Shown here: positions 34,011 through 44,102 of the stretch, one piece after another
How the letters are laid out: each line of letters begins with the position of its first letter
How positions within the stretch are numbered: position 1 is the stretch's first letter
Assembly: GCA_013368315.1 (NCBI GenBank)
Contig: JAACJM010000323.1
Location: forward strand, 16,581 to 80,580
DNA from: Tetrapyrgos nigripes
Lineage: Eukaryota; Basidiomycota; Agaricomycetes; Agaricales; Campanellaceae
Direction of reading: 5' to 3'
DNA: 64,000 nucleotides
Notes under the pieces: generated by a model
Told to the model about the DNA's origin: nothing
The model's database searches: none
Seen by the model: only the letters and a program-made list of their open reading frames with translations
Program-made: the position numbers and the translations under genes

Positions 34011-34549
34011 TCAGCCAACAAGTTCCCTCGCCCTATCAACGGCGTCGCAGGCATCTCTCAATCCAAATGCTGCTTTGAAGACGAATTCCTCTCGGTGCTT
34101 TGAAGAGCAATTCGGGCAAGCGCCATTGCTTTTGTGGGTATATTTGAGTACTTGCTGATGAGCTTCATGTTCTGAAACATTTGTGAGTGAAAAGACTGAT
34201 GGATACTGATTCAAAACGTACCGATACCGAACATTCTCTCTTCGCTGACCCGGACCGAATATACCAGTTTGAATCCCTTCGACTTGTCTTTGCACCTCCA
34301 CTCCTGCAATCTGCGTCTCGGTGTGCGACGGGTACAGCCGATTTTGCAGGCTTTGCCGTTTCTAAAGGACAGGACGTACACCCAAGCATCCCTCTTCACC
34401 CTAGCGGAAACTGGCCTAACCACCCAGTCATGGAAAACCAGAAACTTGCGGAAACGGTGAATGAACGATATGTAGAGTAGCATATCACGTACCACCATGA
34501 GTACGTGAATGTATTTGGGGCTTTGAGGATGTGTAGGCCCAGGCGGCAA
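34011..34549 (-). CDS. MUG113 / T5orf172 (GIY-YIG-like) domain protein, start uncertain
   Basis: Exon 34228-34549 contains AWVYVLSFRNGKACKIGCTR, RTPRRRLQEWRCKDKSKGFK and LVYSV: a GIY-YIG-like core in which YVL replaces YIG, and KIG and a nearby Arg are kept. After a 56-base intron (34172-34227) exon 34011-34171 gives EHEAHQQVLKYTHK, a CPNC pair, HREEFVF (the usual Glu) and ends ARELVG. This matches fungal MUG113-type proteins, which resemble nucleases of the GIY-YIG fold; activity is not shown. The N-terminus is unclear: ATG 34498 is in frame, but the stretch before the domain may include an unrecognised intron. It is divergent from the Mms22-like gene at 34735. Confidence 0.6.
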
Positions 34550-34734
34550 TGACAGAGGCGGGAGGCGGTGACCAAAGCGTCGGTCGCGTGATTATTGCTC
34601 GCGTCAATTCCTTCTCCCAACTCCCTCTCATTTCCTTCCTTTCCCTCTCTTAAAACTCGAAGGCACAGACTTCTCTTTCCTTTCTCCTTCTCCTTCTCTT
34701 TCTCTTTCCGCTTTTGTCTCAGGACCCTCTCAAT

Positions 34735-36830
34735 ATGTTTACCACCTCATCTCGTTCTCTCACTCCACCCGATAGTGAAGACCAATACGTTGAAATGTCA
34801 GTGATGCCGCAGGAGCAGCAGGATGGTATCATTTCACAAGATGTAGTGGATAATCTGCTGGACTTTGAGGATTTTGGCCCTCCTCGTCCTCATTCTGTAC
34901 CTACTTCTCAGTTGGGACTTGATGAAAGTGCCGAGGTATTCCCAGTGTCTCTCTCAAGATCTCCAGATAGACCCCTTGACATACTGGATACACCAGATGA
35001 TGCTATCGAATTCAAGGGCAATTTACTCCAGTCATCCCCCTTGTCGTCACCTTCGTCACGAGCTCACCCGTCTGCTCTGTGGCAATCGCTTTCACCAGTT
35101 TCTCGTACTTCTGTACCTCATCTATCCGACCCGACGGATGTGCCATCTGGGGATGCTTTAGTCGCACAGATCCTCCAGGACTCCGAGAACGATCATTCTC
35201 ATAGATATCGCCTCCGGACCCGTCAGCTTCGCCAGTTAAACCCTTACAAATTCGACGCCCAGGTGTATAAACGCTCTCTGAAGGATAATCCAGATGCCAT
35301 AGTGAAGGTTCGGAGTCCAGATCGTGAACGCCATCGTCATCAAGAAGACCGGTACGAAGAGGAGGAGTCTCAGGATAGGGCGTATACTCAGCTAGAGGAT
35401 GAAGATCAAACGCAGGCCGGTCCCGACCGACAAGCAAACAACAGCTTCGATTTAGAGCCAATGGACATTGAGGAAGAGCCAGATATTGTTGCGGACCGGA
35501 AAGAGTGGAAAGCTGAAGAGAGAGCAAAACTACGGGCTCAAAAGGAACGAGAGCGTCTACAACGGCAGAAGAAAGTGAAACCATTCCCACTGACTCCTTT
35601 CGCAGTAAGTCCAGGTACTTTACAGTGCTTTACTCTTTAGCTGACCGTTCTTAACCAGGAAATCCGAAATACAACGCACCCTGATCCCACTTCGCCTACA
35701 CCAAACCCATTGCCCAGCCCTCCCATCGTTCCGCCAACACACCGAGTTAGGGTTCACAGCACCTCATCCGACAGCCACAGAGTCTCCACGCCAATTCCTC
35801 AGCGGGCTTCTTCACCGGTATCAACCACAGGTCGGAGTGAAATGTCCCTTCCCCAAATCCTGGTATAATTATGGACGATGAATTCACGCGGCTCTCTCCC
35901 GGCGCTTCTGACATTAATGCACCACCTGTCACTGACGGCGATGTAGATATCGATTTGACTGGTCCCCAGAGCAGCGACGAAAATCAGTCAGAGACTCAAT
36001 CTGATTCTGCATCAGAGATCGTCTCCTCTAGCTTGAGCAAGCGGGAGAAGGAGCGATTGAGAGCCAAGGAGAAAGTATGACAAAAGAACATGAAACGGCA
36101 GGAAATACTTGGACGCATGTACCCAGCGTTCATGATGAAAAGGATGCTTGGTGATGGGCTCAAGGCTCAGACTCGACTGCAAGGCCAAAGAAATTCGAAG
36201 GAAAACGATGCTCCTCTTCAACCTGGTCAAGCTCGTTCCAGAAGGGTTGTTACTTCTTCACCTCGAGCAATCCGAGGGGACCACGACTCTTCAGACGACG
36301 ATGACACAGCAGGCCAAGTCTTGCCCTCGACTTCATCTTGCAGATCTCCTGGATGGCAAGAAGACGACATGGACCTCTCTCATTTCTCTGACTCCGAAAA
36401 CCTGCTTCGACGAACACCATCTCCAGCACAATCCATCCCTGTCGAAGTCATAGAATTGTCTGATAGTGGCGACGAGAGCGACGATGAAGGAGACGTCAAT
36501 GAAGAGAGGATTAATCAGTATCTTCAGGACGATAACGTGGCTATGGAGGAAACTCTCATTGACTACATGCTCTACAGAGCCCCCACCTGTGGAGAAAGGA
36601 AAACGAGATCAAGAAAGCAGAGCGAGTCTTCTCGTAAACCTCCGACCATATTACTGGTCTTACATTCCCTGACTCCGAAACCAACCGTCGATCCACACTA
36701 GTCTTAGTCTTCACCAAGGATGATGCTGGCAGAGATATTTTTTGGCGGAAGCGTGTTGCAAGGGATGGTTGCACTGGGAGTAGCAGTGATGAGGCTGTGG
36801 CTTTGGAAGGATCGTTAGGCACAGGCAGCG
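34735..36830 (+). pseudogene. Mms22/Mus7-like gene, N-terminal part only, with stop and frameshifts
   Basis: A CT-rich tract precedes ATG 34735. Exon 1 (34735-35604) has a disordered acidic N-terminus, then RTRQLRQLNPYKFDAQVYKR and SLKDNPDAIVKVRSP, which resembles the conserved R.R...QL.PY..d...Y+..L..NPDAIVK block of fungal Mms22/Mus7 DNA-repair scaffold proteins. Exon 2 starts at 35659. The frame shifts by one base near 35860, a TGA stands at 36078-36080 in ..LRAKEKV-QKNMKRQEILGR (CGA expected), and the frame is lost again near 36690. The large C-terminal region of this family is absent. I identify it from the conserved block and from RMYPAFMMKRML, so the name is tentative. What is visible is a broken or captured gene fragment. 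Confidence 0.5.
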
Positions 36831-39300
36831 GCTTGACGAAAGTGTCGGTCGCGTGATCCACTTCATTCTTCACCTATTCAGCTCGTCTTTCCTCTCCTCC
36901 TCGTTTGTGTTGAAATACGTTGGGGCACGAAAAGCAGGGGGAAAGAACGTTTGACCTCGTATTGGTACCAGAGGCAAAATCCTCGAGGTCAATGGGAGCG
37001 ATGCAACCCGTATCCCTTCCAATAACGGGTAGAACCACCCATAACCCCATACGTATACGAGACACTATGCCACGCTGAGAATACCCAGCCTATGCCACCA
37101 CCGATCATTTAGATGCCCTCGACTGACGATCTAGTCCAGATGAGAGTCCGAAACCCCAAATCCAAGTTGAAAAAACCGGACTGGTGAACAAGCGGGAACG
37201 TCACGGTGATGAGTGCGTAGTGGGTACCAGCTGGACAAAGTCCAGAGAAGATGATCGCTCTGTCCACCTGATGACGATGTAATGCTAAGGTATAGGAGAT
37301 AGCGACAGTGGCTTTCTCAGGGAGTGGAGACGAGAGGCAGAATATTGTCCAAGAATAATAAAGGAGCTATGGGAAGAGTCGGGTAGGATTCTAAACTGCA
37401 TATCATTAGCAAAAAAAAATGCAAGAATGACCAGTACGCTTACCGTGCGGCCACCGCATAGACGCAAATTCTATCTGTATCAGAAGACGAAACAAGTTCG
37501 TCTTCAAGGGACGGAAATGATCGGTCTAGAGTATTCAGCGTCTTTTAGCGCGTGAACGACTCTACCAGGCACGTAAATAGCGATGGGATGGTAGCAGCAA
37601 TGAAAACAGCCATGCTATGGGGTAGCAGGCAAAAAGGGCCAGTTTTGATGAAGCGAGAGCCAGGACGCAAAGTTCATGAGATGCGATATCTTCCATGCTA
37701 GTATTTTGAGTACCAGCTGGGTCGTCGAAGAGTAAGACGTTGGCAATGTCTTCAGACGACATTCCTTCGAGCCCGTCCCACTAGCATAACCAATACGAAT
37801 ATCAGAGACTCGCTCCACCGCTCCTTTCAACAGCAACAACGGAGCGATCGTTGACTGTAACGCTTGTATGAATGGAATACATGTATGAATCGTCGAGTTG
37901 AATCGTCAATAGTACCGGATTCCTTCTTCCCTGCATCTGGGAGGTATTTCAGTTGGCTATCGCGTTCACAGTATCAGACGACCCACGTACAACAAGTAAA
38001 AGCATTCCCATTGCCAATCTGTAGGCAAAGACTTGCAAAACGACTCTGGTAGGATCACCAGTGCCCGTCCAGCATTTTCATTGTTTTGCTAACACTGTAC
38101 ACGGAGAAAGAAAGACGATTAGAAGTCTTCAGTATAAGGAGAAAGAACACCCACATAAACATACATGACCAGAACGTACGGAGAAAACAGTCCCAATGAC
38201 CATTCTCCTATCTTCTCATCATGTCATGTTGAAATTGCGCGACGTTAGACTATTTCGGTGACCCAGTGACCCAAAGCCTTGCGAAATCGATGATGTCCAC
38301 GGCCACCTGGAAGAGGAAATACAACCCGACGAGCCCCAGGACCCAGAGTCAGTTGCGATAAGCTATAAAGAATGAAAAAAGCGTACCCGGTTGGGATATG
38401 CGAGCCTCCAATGCACACCATAACCACCAGAGCTTCACCAATCCGTGCCAACCAACGAGTTCTCAGCTCCAGGAAACCCCGATAACGACGTCGGAAAGGT
38501 ACCAACCCAACGAGAAACGGCCAGTGTCATATGTCTTGGTTCTGGGAGATTGATGAGCTGGCAGGTATTGATCGCTCTGGAGAACGTCTACAGGGACTGG
38601 GGTAGTCGGACTCGCGTGCGTTATCGATAACGACCTCGGAAACTAGGTAGAGAAGGTCCCAAACGTTGGAAAAATTTCCAGAATAAAAATCCGCATGTAC
38701 GTCGAGGACATAATGCCCTCAACGCCCAAACCACTGAGACCAGCACCAAGCTGCGCCCATCAGCGGATTCCTAGCCCCAATAGACTTCGCTAACGAAGCC
38801 CGAAGCATTTCAATCCAGCTGAAAACGACTTGGCACGTATGTCTTCAGGGTCTCCGTATGAGTAACTGTCTTCAAAAAGATCTTTACTATACACTGACTT
38901 CAAACAGGGACTCCAAGACTTCGTCTACCGAGTTTGCAAAGCCTGACAGAAAAAAAAATCAGATTACGATCATGAAGAGACGCCGCCGCAACTCACTGAG
39001 AGATCCAAACTCCTTCCTCAATTCCCACATCCAACGAGTCACATACTCCATTACGGACCACCGCATATGCTTCAGATCAATCCTCAACAATCTATCATCC
39101 TCGTTCCATCTATTCTGTGTCCATTCTTCGTCTCCCAAAAATCCTCAAAGTAGACCGAACGAGCCCGTGGAAGCCGTTCAGAGGAACAGAATTCTTTCCG
39201 GGCTAGTAGTATATCAGAGATCATGACTTTGGATTGAAGGGAATGATGACATACATCCGACCTGACCAAATTCTTCAATTTGGAGGGGCTTGGATTAGCC
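36831..39300. other. Degenerate DNA; possible remnants of a carbohydrate-kinase type gene
   Basis: No intact gene. On the minus strand two pieces recall ATP-dependent NAD(P)H-hydrate dehydratase: 38245-38505 has ALVVMVCIGGSHIPTGYAFF (family GGS..YTGAP.F), and 37620-37840 has LLLKGAVERVSD (family LLKG..D.is). The pieces are in the right order, but the identity between them is poor and frames are broken, so this is a weak guess. The plus-strand frame at 38858-39226 has no domain. Confidence 0.25.
37456..37508 (-). repeat. Partial copy of the dispersed GACGAA..TTCGTC motif
   Basis: GACGAAACAAGTTCGTC (stem GACGAA/TTCGTC) lies next to CTATCTGTATCAGA, the same arrangement as in the copies at 39739-39818, 42160-42242, 47117-47192, 62868-62951 and 63424-63507. 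The GCATTCGAATTCG half is missing here. Confidence 0.55.
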
Positions 39301-39940
39301 TTTGATTTGCGAGAAATGGTCCTCTTCTTGCTTGGAGTCTCGACGAGGTCAATGAGAGCACTACTAAATCTATTGACTCAGAGCGTGAGATGCAGCAAAA
39401 GTGGACACGCACTCTTGCTTGGGCTTGTCTGTCAAAAGGACAAAAAATGGTTTTCCCAATCGGAGGTGGTCTAAAAAATCGTATGAATTATAAGTGTCAG
39501 CATTGAAGAACGCCCCCAGTCACAAGTCAATGCACCTGATATTTAAGATACAAATCATCCATGAAAGTTTTCCTTGCTTCCGGTTTCCAAGGAATGAGGA
39601 ACCTGGAGTATAAGCGTCAGCTTGGAAAGAAAAGGAGGAGGAGGAGGAGGAGGAGGAGGAGAAAAGAACTACCTTGCTACTGTACTGCAGATCTTCACAC
39701 AATGGTGTCTCCTTCGTGAAGAAAGACCGATGTGGCGATAGAAGCGCATTCTATCTGCACCAGAGGACGAAACACATTCGTCTTCAGATATTGTAGCACC
39801 GAAACGAATTCGAATGCTAGAGTGGGGGAGAGAGAGAAAGAGCGAGAGGAAGTTCAAGATGGGAGTCAAGACAATAGATTAGACCTGACGCAAGTTGATT
39901 ACTTCTTCACACACGTGACGCAGAACAATAACGCAGAAGT
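39301..39940 (-). repeat. Dispersed repeat, copy A (inverted relative to 62.8-63.9 kb)
   Basis: 39301-39861 is the complement of 62824-63380 and of 63381-63919 at high identity. The similarity to the first of these continues outward to about 39940 (TCAAGACAATAGATTAGACC.., ..GTGACGCAGAACAATAACGC). It includes the dispersed motif at 39739-39818 and a GGA microsatellite at 39641-39662. No coding capacity or terminal structure was found. Splice-like signals around TTCTCCTCCTCC are probably chance. Confidence 0.85.
39641..39662. repeat. (GGA)n microsatellite
   Basis: About seven GGA units within copy A of the dispersed repeat. The corresponding place in copies B and C has shorter TCC runs, so this is a length-variable part of the repeat. 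Confidence 0.9.
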
Positions 39941-40036
39941 CTTAGTTACTAATACTATTAGTATTAGTACAATAACGCAGGCTGTATCAATCACAGTTGA
40001 CGCTCTTGGGGCATGGTCTTCATCCAGAAGACCATC

Positions 40037-40168
40037 TAAATAGTAAGACGTACAAGAGAGAGACATGATAGGTAAACTCGTAGCTAAAGCTTCTTAAGGA
40101 GATAAATAGTAAGACGTACAAGAGAGAGACATGATAGGTAAACTCGTAGCTAAAGCTTCTTAAGGAGA
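40037..40168. repeat. Tandem duplication of a 66-base unit
   Basis: TAAATAGTAAGACGTACAAG.. through ..AAGCTTCTTAAGGAGA occurs at 40037-40102 and again, apparently without change, at 40103-40168. A recent local duplication in non-coding DNA. Confidence 0.9.
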
Positions 40169-40447
40169 GAACGTGGCATTGTCTATAAAAAGGAGTCAAA
40201 AGTAGAGGAAGAGGATGTGCTAGTGACGTCAAAAAGGAGTCAACTTTGCTAACAACTAATACATATTTGTTCGTTTTTCTAGCCAGACGGTAAAGTTGCG
40301 ATTATTTGTAGCACATTATTGATTGCCCGTGCGGCTAGTTTTTTAAGTTTGTGTTCAACTTCGCCTTCCCAAACTTTCAAAACATGCTCCTGCCACCTGT
40401 GTAAGAAAGCTGTGAACCAGCTAAAAAAGTAGAGTATCTCATCGAAA

Positions 40448-41999
40448 TTATTCAAAGATGAAGAGGACTTCCACTTTCGAGTAATTTGAAAGCCTTTTGT
40501 CTAACTGACTGTCAGTTATTGGGACAGTGTAGTACGTGTAAAACTCACTTTGCTGAACTGAGCCGTGTAGACAAACCAGTAATCCAATGTAATGACAACA
40601 CCAAAGAAAGGCTGAGTGATCGTTAGGTGATGGTAGATCACAGCTCCAACAAGCAGAGACAGGTACAATTGATTTTGAGCCTGTTGTAGAGCATAGGTCT
40701 TCCATTCCAATGCAAACAGTGGAATCCAAAGCTCCTGCTCAGGCCGGTTGCCCACACTGGAAAAAATTGCCTTGAGAAAATCTTGGGTCTTTGGGTTGAC
40801 ATTGTTTAGACGGAGTATACTCCAGAAGAAGACATCCGGTTTGAAGCAGTCTCCCGCTGCGAATGATAGACCTTCGATAGGCTTGAGTGCTAGAAATTGT
40901 TTCTCAGCAAAGGCCCGACTGGTTGCTGTCAGCATGACATAGAATCATCAATGATTCAACTTACCTATAGTTTCCTTCTCCCAAATGTATTCCGACAATG
41001 TCCCGAATTGCCACATCAACATCAAGCCTCATCTCCCCTTCATCCATCTTGTCATGCCATCTTGCAGTATGGCTGTACACTTCCATAGCTTTGATAAATG
41101 ATATTTGTTCACTGCGGTGGAATGGTCTAGAGAAGTTCTCTTGAGGGGCTTTCTTCTTCCAATAATACTCGAGGATGTAAGCATACGCAGTCGAGGTAGG
41201 TATATCAGGAATATTGCCAAATTGTTCAAAAAATTCCTTAGTGAGGCCATACTGTGTCGCGAGTACAAAGTTTCTGAGTTGCGGCTCCCCCAAACTGAAT
41301 CTGCCCCCCTCCTCCCCAGAACTGGTGCTGCCTTCCTCCTCCTCAGAATTGGGCTTGCCCCAGGTCCCATTGAGGTGCTTCACCTGATCTGCGATTTTGA
41401 ACTGTCGGTCAGGTGTCATTTGAGCAAGAGCGGGAGAAATTGAGTTGTTGAGGTGTTGGTCCAACACCTAAAGCCTGTTAGTACTTATAAATAAAGCGCA
41501 AAGAAATTATCTACAACATACCTTCAAAGCTGTGTACCAAGGCCACTTCTCCCAAATTAGGGTATTTGTCCGATGAACATTGACCTTGACCTTGAGCTTC
41601 CCCAAGTATTCGTTAAAATGCTCTGAACTATTCGCTATCCTACAAATTACTTTGAGCATGAAGAGAAGAAGAGAAGATAGGGACCAACCGGTCTACTTAC
41701 AGACTCCATGCATCTCCCATTATGAGAATGTCCCCGGATGCTGGTTCTCCACACTTGCCTTTGCGGGACGTCTGCTGCTTGGGAAGCCCATGGTTGTGCC
41801 TTTGTTCTTCAAGTAGCTCATCAGTGCTGGATGATGTGTCGGCTCGGATGGAGGAGGATTGACTCGTTGTTGTCGTGTGTTCTTCGTAGCTACTCCCATC
41901 ATCAGTCTCTTGATCAGCGCTCTCTTGATCACTCGGCTCCTCTTGATCACTCGGTTGGCCTGTCGACATTGGACTGCCTGGCTTTGCGACAAATGACAT
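40448..41999 (-). CDS. Hypothetical protein, paralogue of the 44.1-46.9 kb gene, lacks its C-terminal membrane exon
   Basis: Minus-strand exons are 41701-41999, 41522-41639, 40965-41467 and 40549-40918, all joined in phase by GT..AG introns of 46-61 bases, with a last short exon ending near 40448. The ATG is at 41999 (MSFVAKPGSPMSTGQ). An acidic Ser/Thr-rich N-terminus is followed by IANSSEHFNEYLGKL and a helical domain (VLDQHLNNSISPALAQMTPD.., FHRSEQISFIKAMEVYSHTA), then SRAFAEKQFLALKPIEGLSF and a hydrophobic stretch LYLSLLVGAVIYHHLTI before AQF. Exon borders and these blocks match the larger paralogue. No known domain. The tail exons of the paralogue, with the membrane anchor, are absent, so this member may be truncated or may differ in localisation. 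Confidence 0.6.
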
Positions 42000-42159
42000 T
42001 GGAGCTGCTGTTCTCTGTCAGTATTAGGCAACAAGAAAATGTGGACGCCGTGAGCGTAAGATTGGAGTAGAAGGAGGGGAGTTAGAAATGAATGACGGTG
42101 ACGCACATGTGGTTTAGACAAAAGCGTTGACAAAACGCTAGCAGGCCCTGGGTTCCACA

Positions 42160-42242
42160 GATAGAAGCGGATTGTAACTGTACCAAAGAACGAAACAAAT
42201 TCGTCCCCGAATCGTGTCGCACCGAAACGTATTCGAATGCCA
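42160..42242 (-). repeat. Dispersed motif copy upstream of the 41999 gene
   Basis: Read on the minus strand: GGCATTCGAATACGTTTCGG, then TGC and a spacer, GACGAATTTGTTTCGTTC, and a TGGTACAG..CTTCTATC end. It is diverged from the 39.7, 62.9 and 63.4 kb copies, yet the two palindromic cores are kept. Confidence 0.7.
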
Positions 42243-42754
42243 ATAAGATGGAGGGGGTGGGAGTGAGAGCCAAGACGACAATTGACCAAGTTACATAAGG
42301 AATATAATAAGTGCGCCTAATTAGACGGTAGACCGCCTTGATCGAAAGCCGAAAAACGAGCCTCAGGATGGTGTAATCAGCTCGAACGCATAAATTCAGT
42401 TACAGTACCTCAATGCTATGGGTCTCTAAGCTCTAAGAGTGGACAAGATACTACTACAAAGTGTTTATAAACTACAATGTTTCATATCGTAATGAAGAGC
42501 CCACGTCACGGCTGGGATGAGTGCGTTTTTGTCAGGCGTTTTTGAGCAGGAGTAAATCTCGAGTATTTCTACATTGGCCGGACTGCCCCATATGGGACCG
42601 AATCTAGGCCGATCTTCTATATGGGGTAGTTTCGGCGCCGTTGAAAAACCCGAGATTTATTCTCCTCCAAAAAGTTCGTCCAAATATGCACTCACCCCGG
42701 CCGTGCGTAGCCTTGAAACGCGGTCACAATCTCCCATTGCGATCCTGCTTTACA

Positions 42755-42806
42755 CTGCCGTCGTTGTCGTTGTTGTCGTCATCGTTGTCGTTGTCGTTGT
42801 CGTCCT
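42755..42806. repeat. GTC/GTT triplet microsatellite
   Basis: GTCGTTGTCGTTGTTGTCGTC-type triplets run for about 50 bases. In open frames this gives poly-Val or poly-Ser, so the frame that crosses it (42574-42813) is not a gene. Confidence 0.85.
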
Positions 42807-42875
42807 GCATTGAGAATCCCCTGTTACAATAACTGTTTATCCCCAAGGAACACAAATGCATCGTATAGTAAAGAC

Positions 42876-43697
42876 TTACAAATTCACAGCAGTGGGAGAC
42901 GGACCATCAACTGTTGTAGGCGAAGCATTCTCTGTTGGGATAACAGTATTCTCTGTCGAGGACGAATCATTGTCCTCTGATGAGGATGAATCATTCTCCT
43001 CTGATGAGGACGAATCACTCTCTGCTGAACGAGTGGGGCGAACAATGAAGTTTCGAGACTGGATCCTGACAGTAGGCATGGGTACAACAATTCTACCATG
43101 TTTGGTGATGGCGACAATGTCAGGTAGCTGAAAATGAATATCTGGAAGTAGAACATTGTACGCCAGTCGTTTAGTGTAGTGATTAACACTTGCGTCGCGT
43201 GCACGAACGAGGACACCAGATTCGGGGGAGACCGTGACCACGTCAGAATCCCATGAGGGACGGGCAACGAAGCCACAGGAGGGATTAGTTGGTATAACGG
43301 AAGAGTGTGGGATGTTGTCTGCGTCCTTTTCAAGCTCATCACGCGGACTTCCTCCTTCAGGTGTGCTGGCTCTGGGTATAGATTGGTCAGGACGCCGCGA
43401 GTGACAGGGAGCGACATCGCCGGGGATGTTGTCTGCGGCTTGGTCAGGACGCTGTGAGTGACGGGGAGCGACGTCGCCAGGGATGTTATCTGCGGCCGGC
43501 CGATCTTGTCCTTCAAGCTCATCATAAGAGCTTCCTCCTTCACATGTGCTGGCTGCATGCACCTGTACCTCGGTTCCATTGAGGCCGCTCCCTCCTTTTC
43601 CTCCAGATGGCTCACCACCAGGGAGAACTGGGGGTATAGATGCTGTGGGTGCAGATGCAATTGACAAAGGGTCCTGGATGTTGGATTGAGACAGCAT
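42876..43697 (-). CDS. Hypothetical protein, 273 residues, internal repeats
   Basis: A single open frame from ATG 43697 (MLSQSNIQDPLSIASAPTAS). It has a Pro/Gly-rich start, then two near-identical 18-residue units ADNIPGDVAPRHSQRPDQ and ADNIPGDVAPCHSRRPDQ. A more ordered middle follows (NHYTKRLAYNVLLPDIHFQL, PDIVAITKHGRIVVPMPTVR), and a Ser/Glu/Asp repeat (SSSSEENDSSSSEDND) precedes the C-terminus. I recognise no domain. It lies between two members of a paralogous family on the same strand and may be a lineage-specific gene. A second long frame on the same strand is a shadow. Confidence 0.5.
   Translation of the reverse strand: MLSQSNIQDPLSIASAPTASIPPVLPGGEPSGGKGGSGLNGTEVQVHAASTCEGGSSYDELEGQDRPAADNIPGDVAPRHSQRPDQAADNIPGDVAPCHSRRPDQSIPRASTPEGGSPRDELEKDADNIPHSSVIPTNPSCGFVARPSWDSDVVTVSPESGVLVRARDASVNHYTKRLAYNVLLPDIHFQLPDIVAITKHGRIVVPMPTVRIQSRNFIVRPTRSAESDSSSSEENDSSSSEDNDSSSTENTVIPTENASPTTVDGPSPTAVNL
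43390..43498. repeat. 54-base tandem repeat inside the hypothetical gene
   Basis: Two units of GACGCYGYGAGTGACRGGGA.. differ at a few positions, including T/C at CpG sites. They encode the doubled ADNIPGDVAP unit. Confidence 0.85.
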
Positions 43698-43907
43698 AGG
43701 TGGAGGATGAGATGTCTGAAATAGAGCGTCAAGTGGCTACGGTGGTTAGACGTAGCAGCTTTAAAACGTACCCTTAAGAAATTTACGTTGTTTAACAGTT
43801 GGGATTAAGTGAGTAAGCGATACAAGCGAGATACAAGTACAAGGAACGATGGCGTTCGAGGATAATGCCTGTGTTGTCATGTGATTCTAGATCCGGCCCT
43901 ACGCGCT

Positions 43908-44030
43908 TTGTAGGGGAGGATGTGCCGGAAGGGGTTTTGTGATCAGAGGAGCGCATTCTTTAACCGGTTGCTCAGAAGGTGAGTTGTTGAAGAGGCGAAC
44001 TCTACAACAAGGCGGATTGACAGACGAGTC
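43908..44030 (-). repeat. Copy of the 5' end of the 46869 gene
   Basis: About 123 bases match 46818-46941 with one or two changes. The match spans the upstream flank and the first 18 codons (MRSSDHKTPSGTSSPTKR, ATG at 43953) and then stops. It is a stub of a paralogue, or a duplicated promoter plus start. Confidence 0.85.
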
Positions 44031-44102
44031 TATGTGGAATGACAAAATAAATACAGATGTGTAAAGGAGGGATATTCTAGAGGTGTGAAGAGTCTATAAC
44101 GA

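Larger units (their letters stand above)
42000..42875. other. Intergenic: upstream region of the 41999 gene, motif copy, microsatellite
   Basis: It holds one copy of the dispersed motif (42160-42242) about 160 bases upstream of the start at 41999, and a GTC/GTT microsatellite at 42755-42806. CCATATGGGACCGA.. at 42588 has a loose inverted partner near 42618. No gene is seen. Confidence 0.5.

Noticed and set aside
37620..38505. NAD(P)H-hydrate dehydratase pseudogene
   Set aside because: Only two short motifs resemble it and the frames do not connect, so it was left as a weak possibility in the description of that stretch rather than a gene call.
39732..40043. Coding frames within the dispersed repeat
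   Set aside because: The three copies share DNA similarity but their frames are not preserved by the indels, so selection on a protein is unlikely.
42574..42832. Val-rich and Ser/Leu-rich plus-strand frames
   Set aside because: Created by the GTC/GTT microsatellite.
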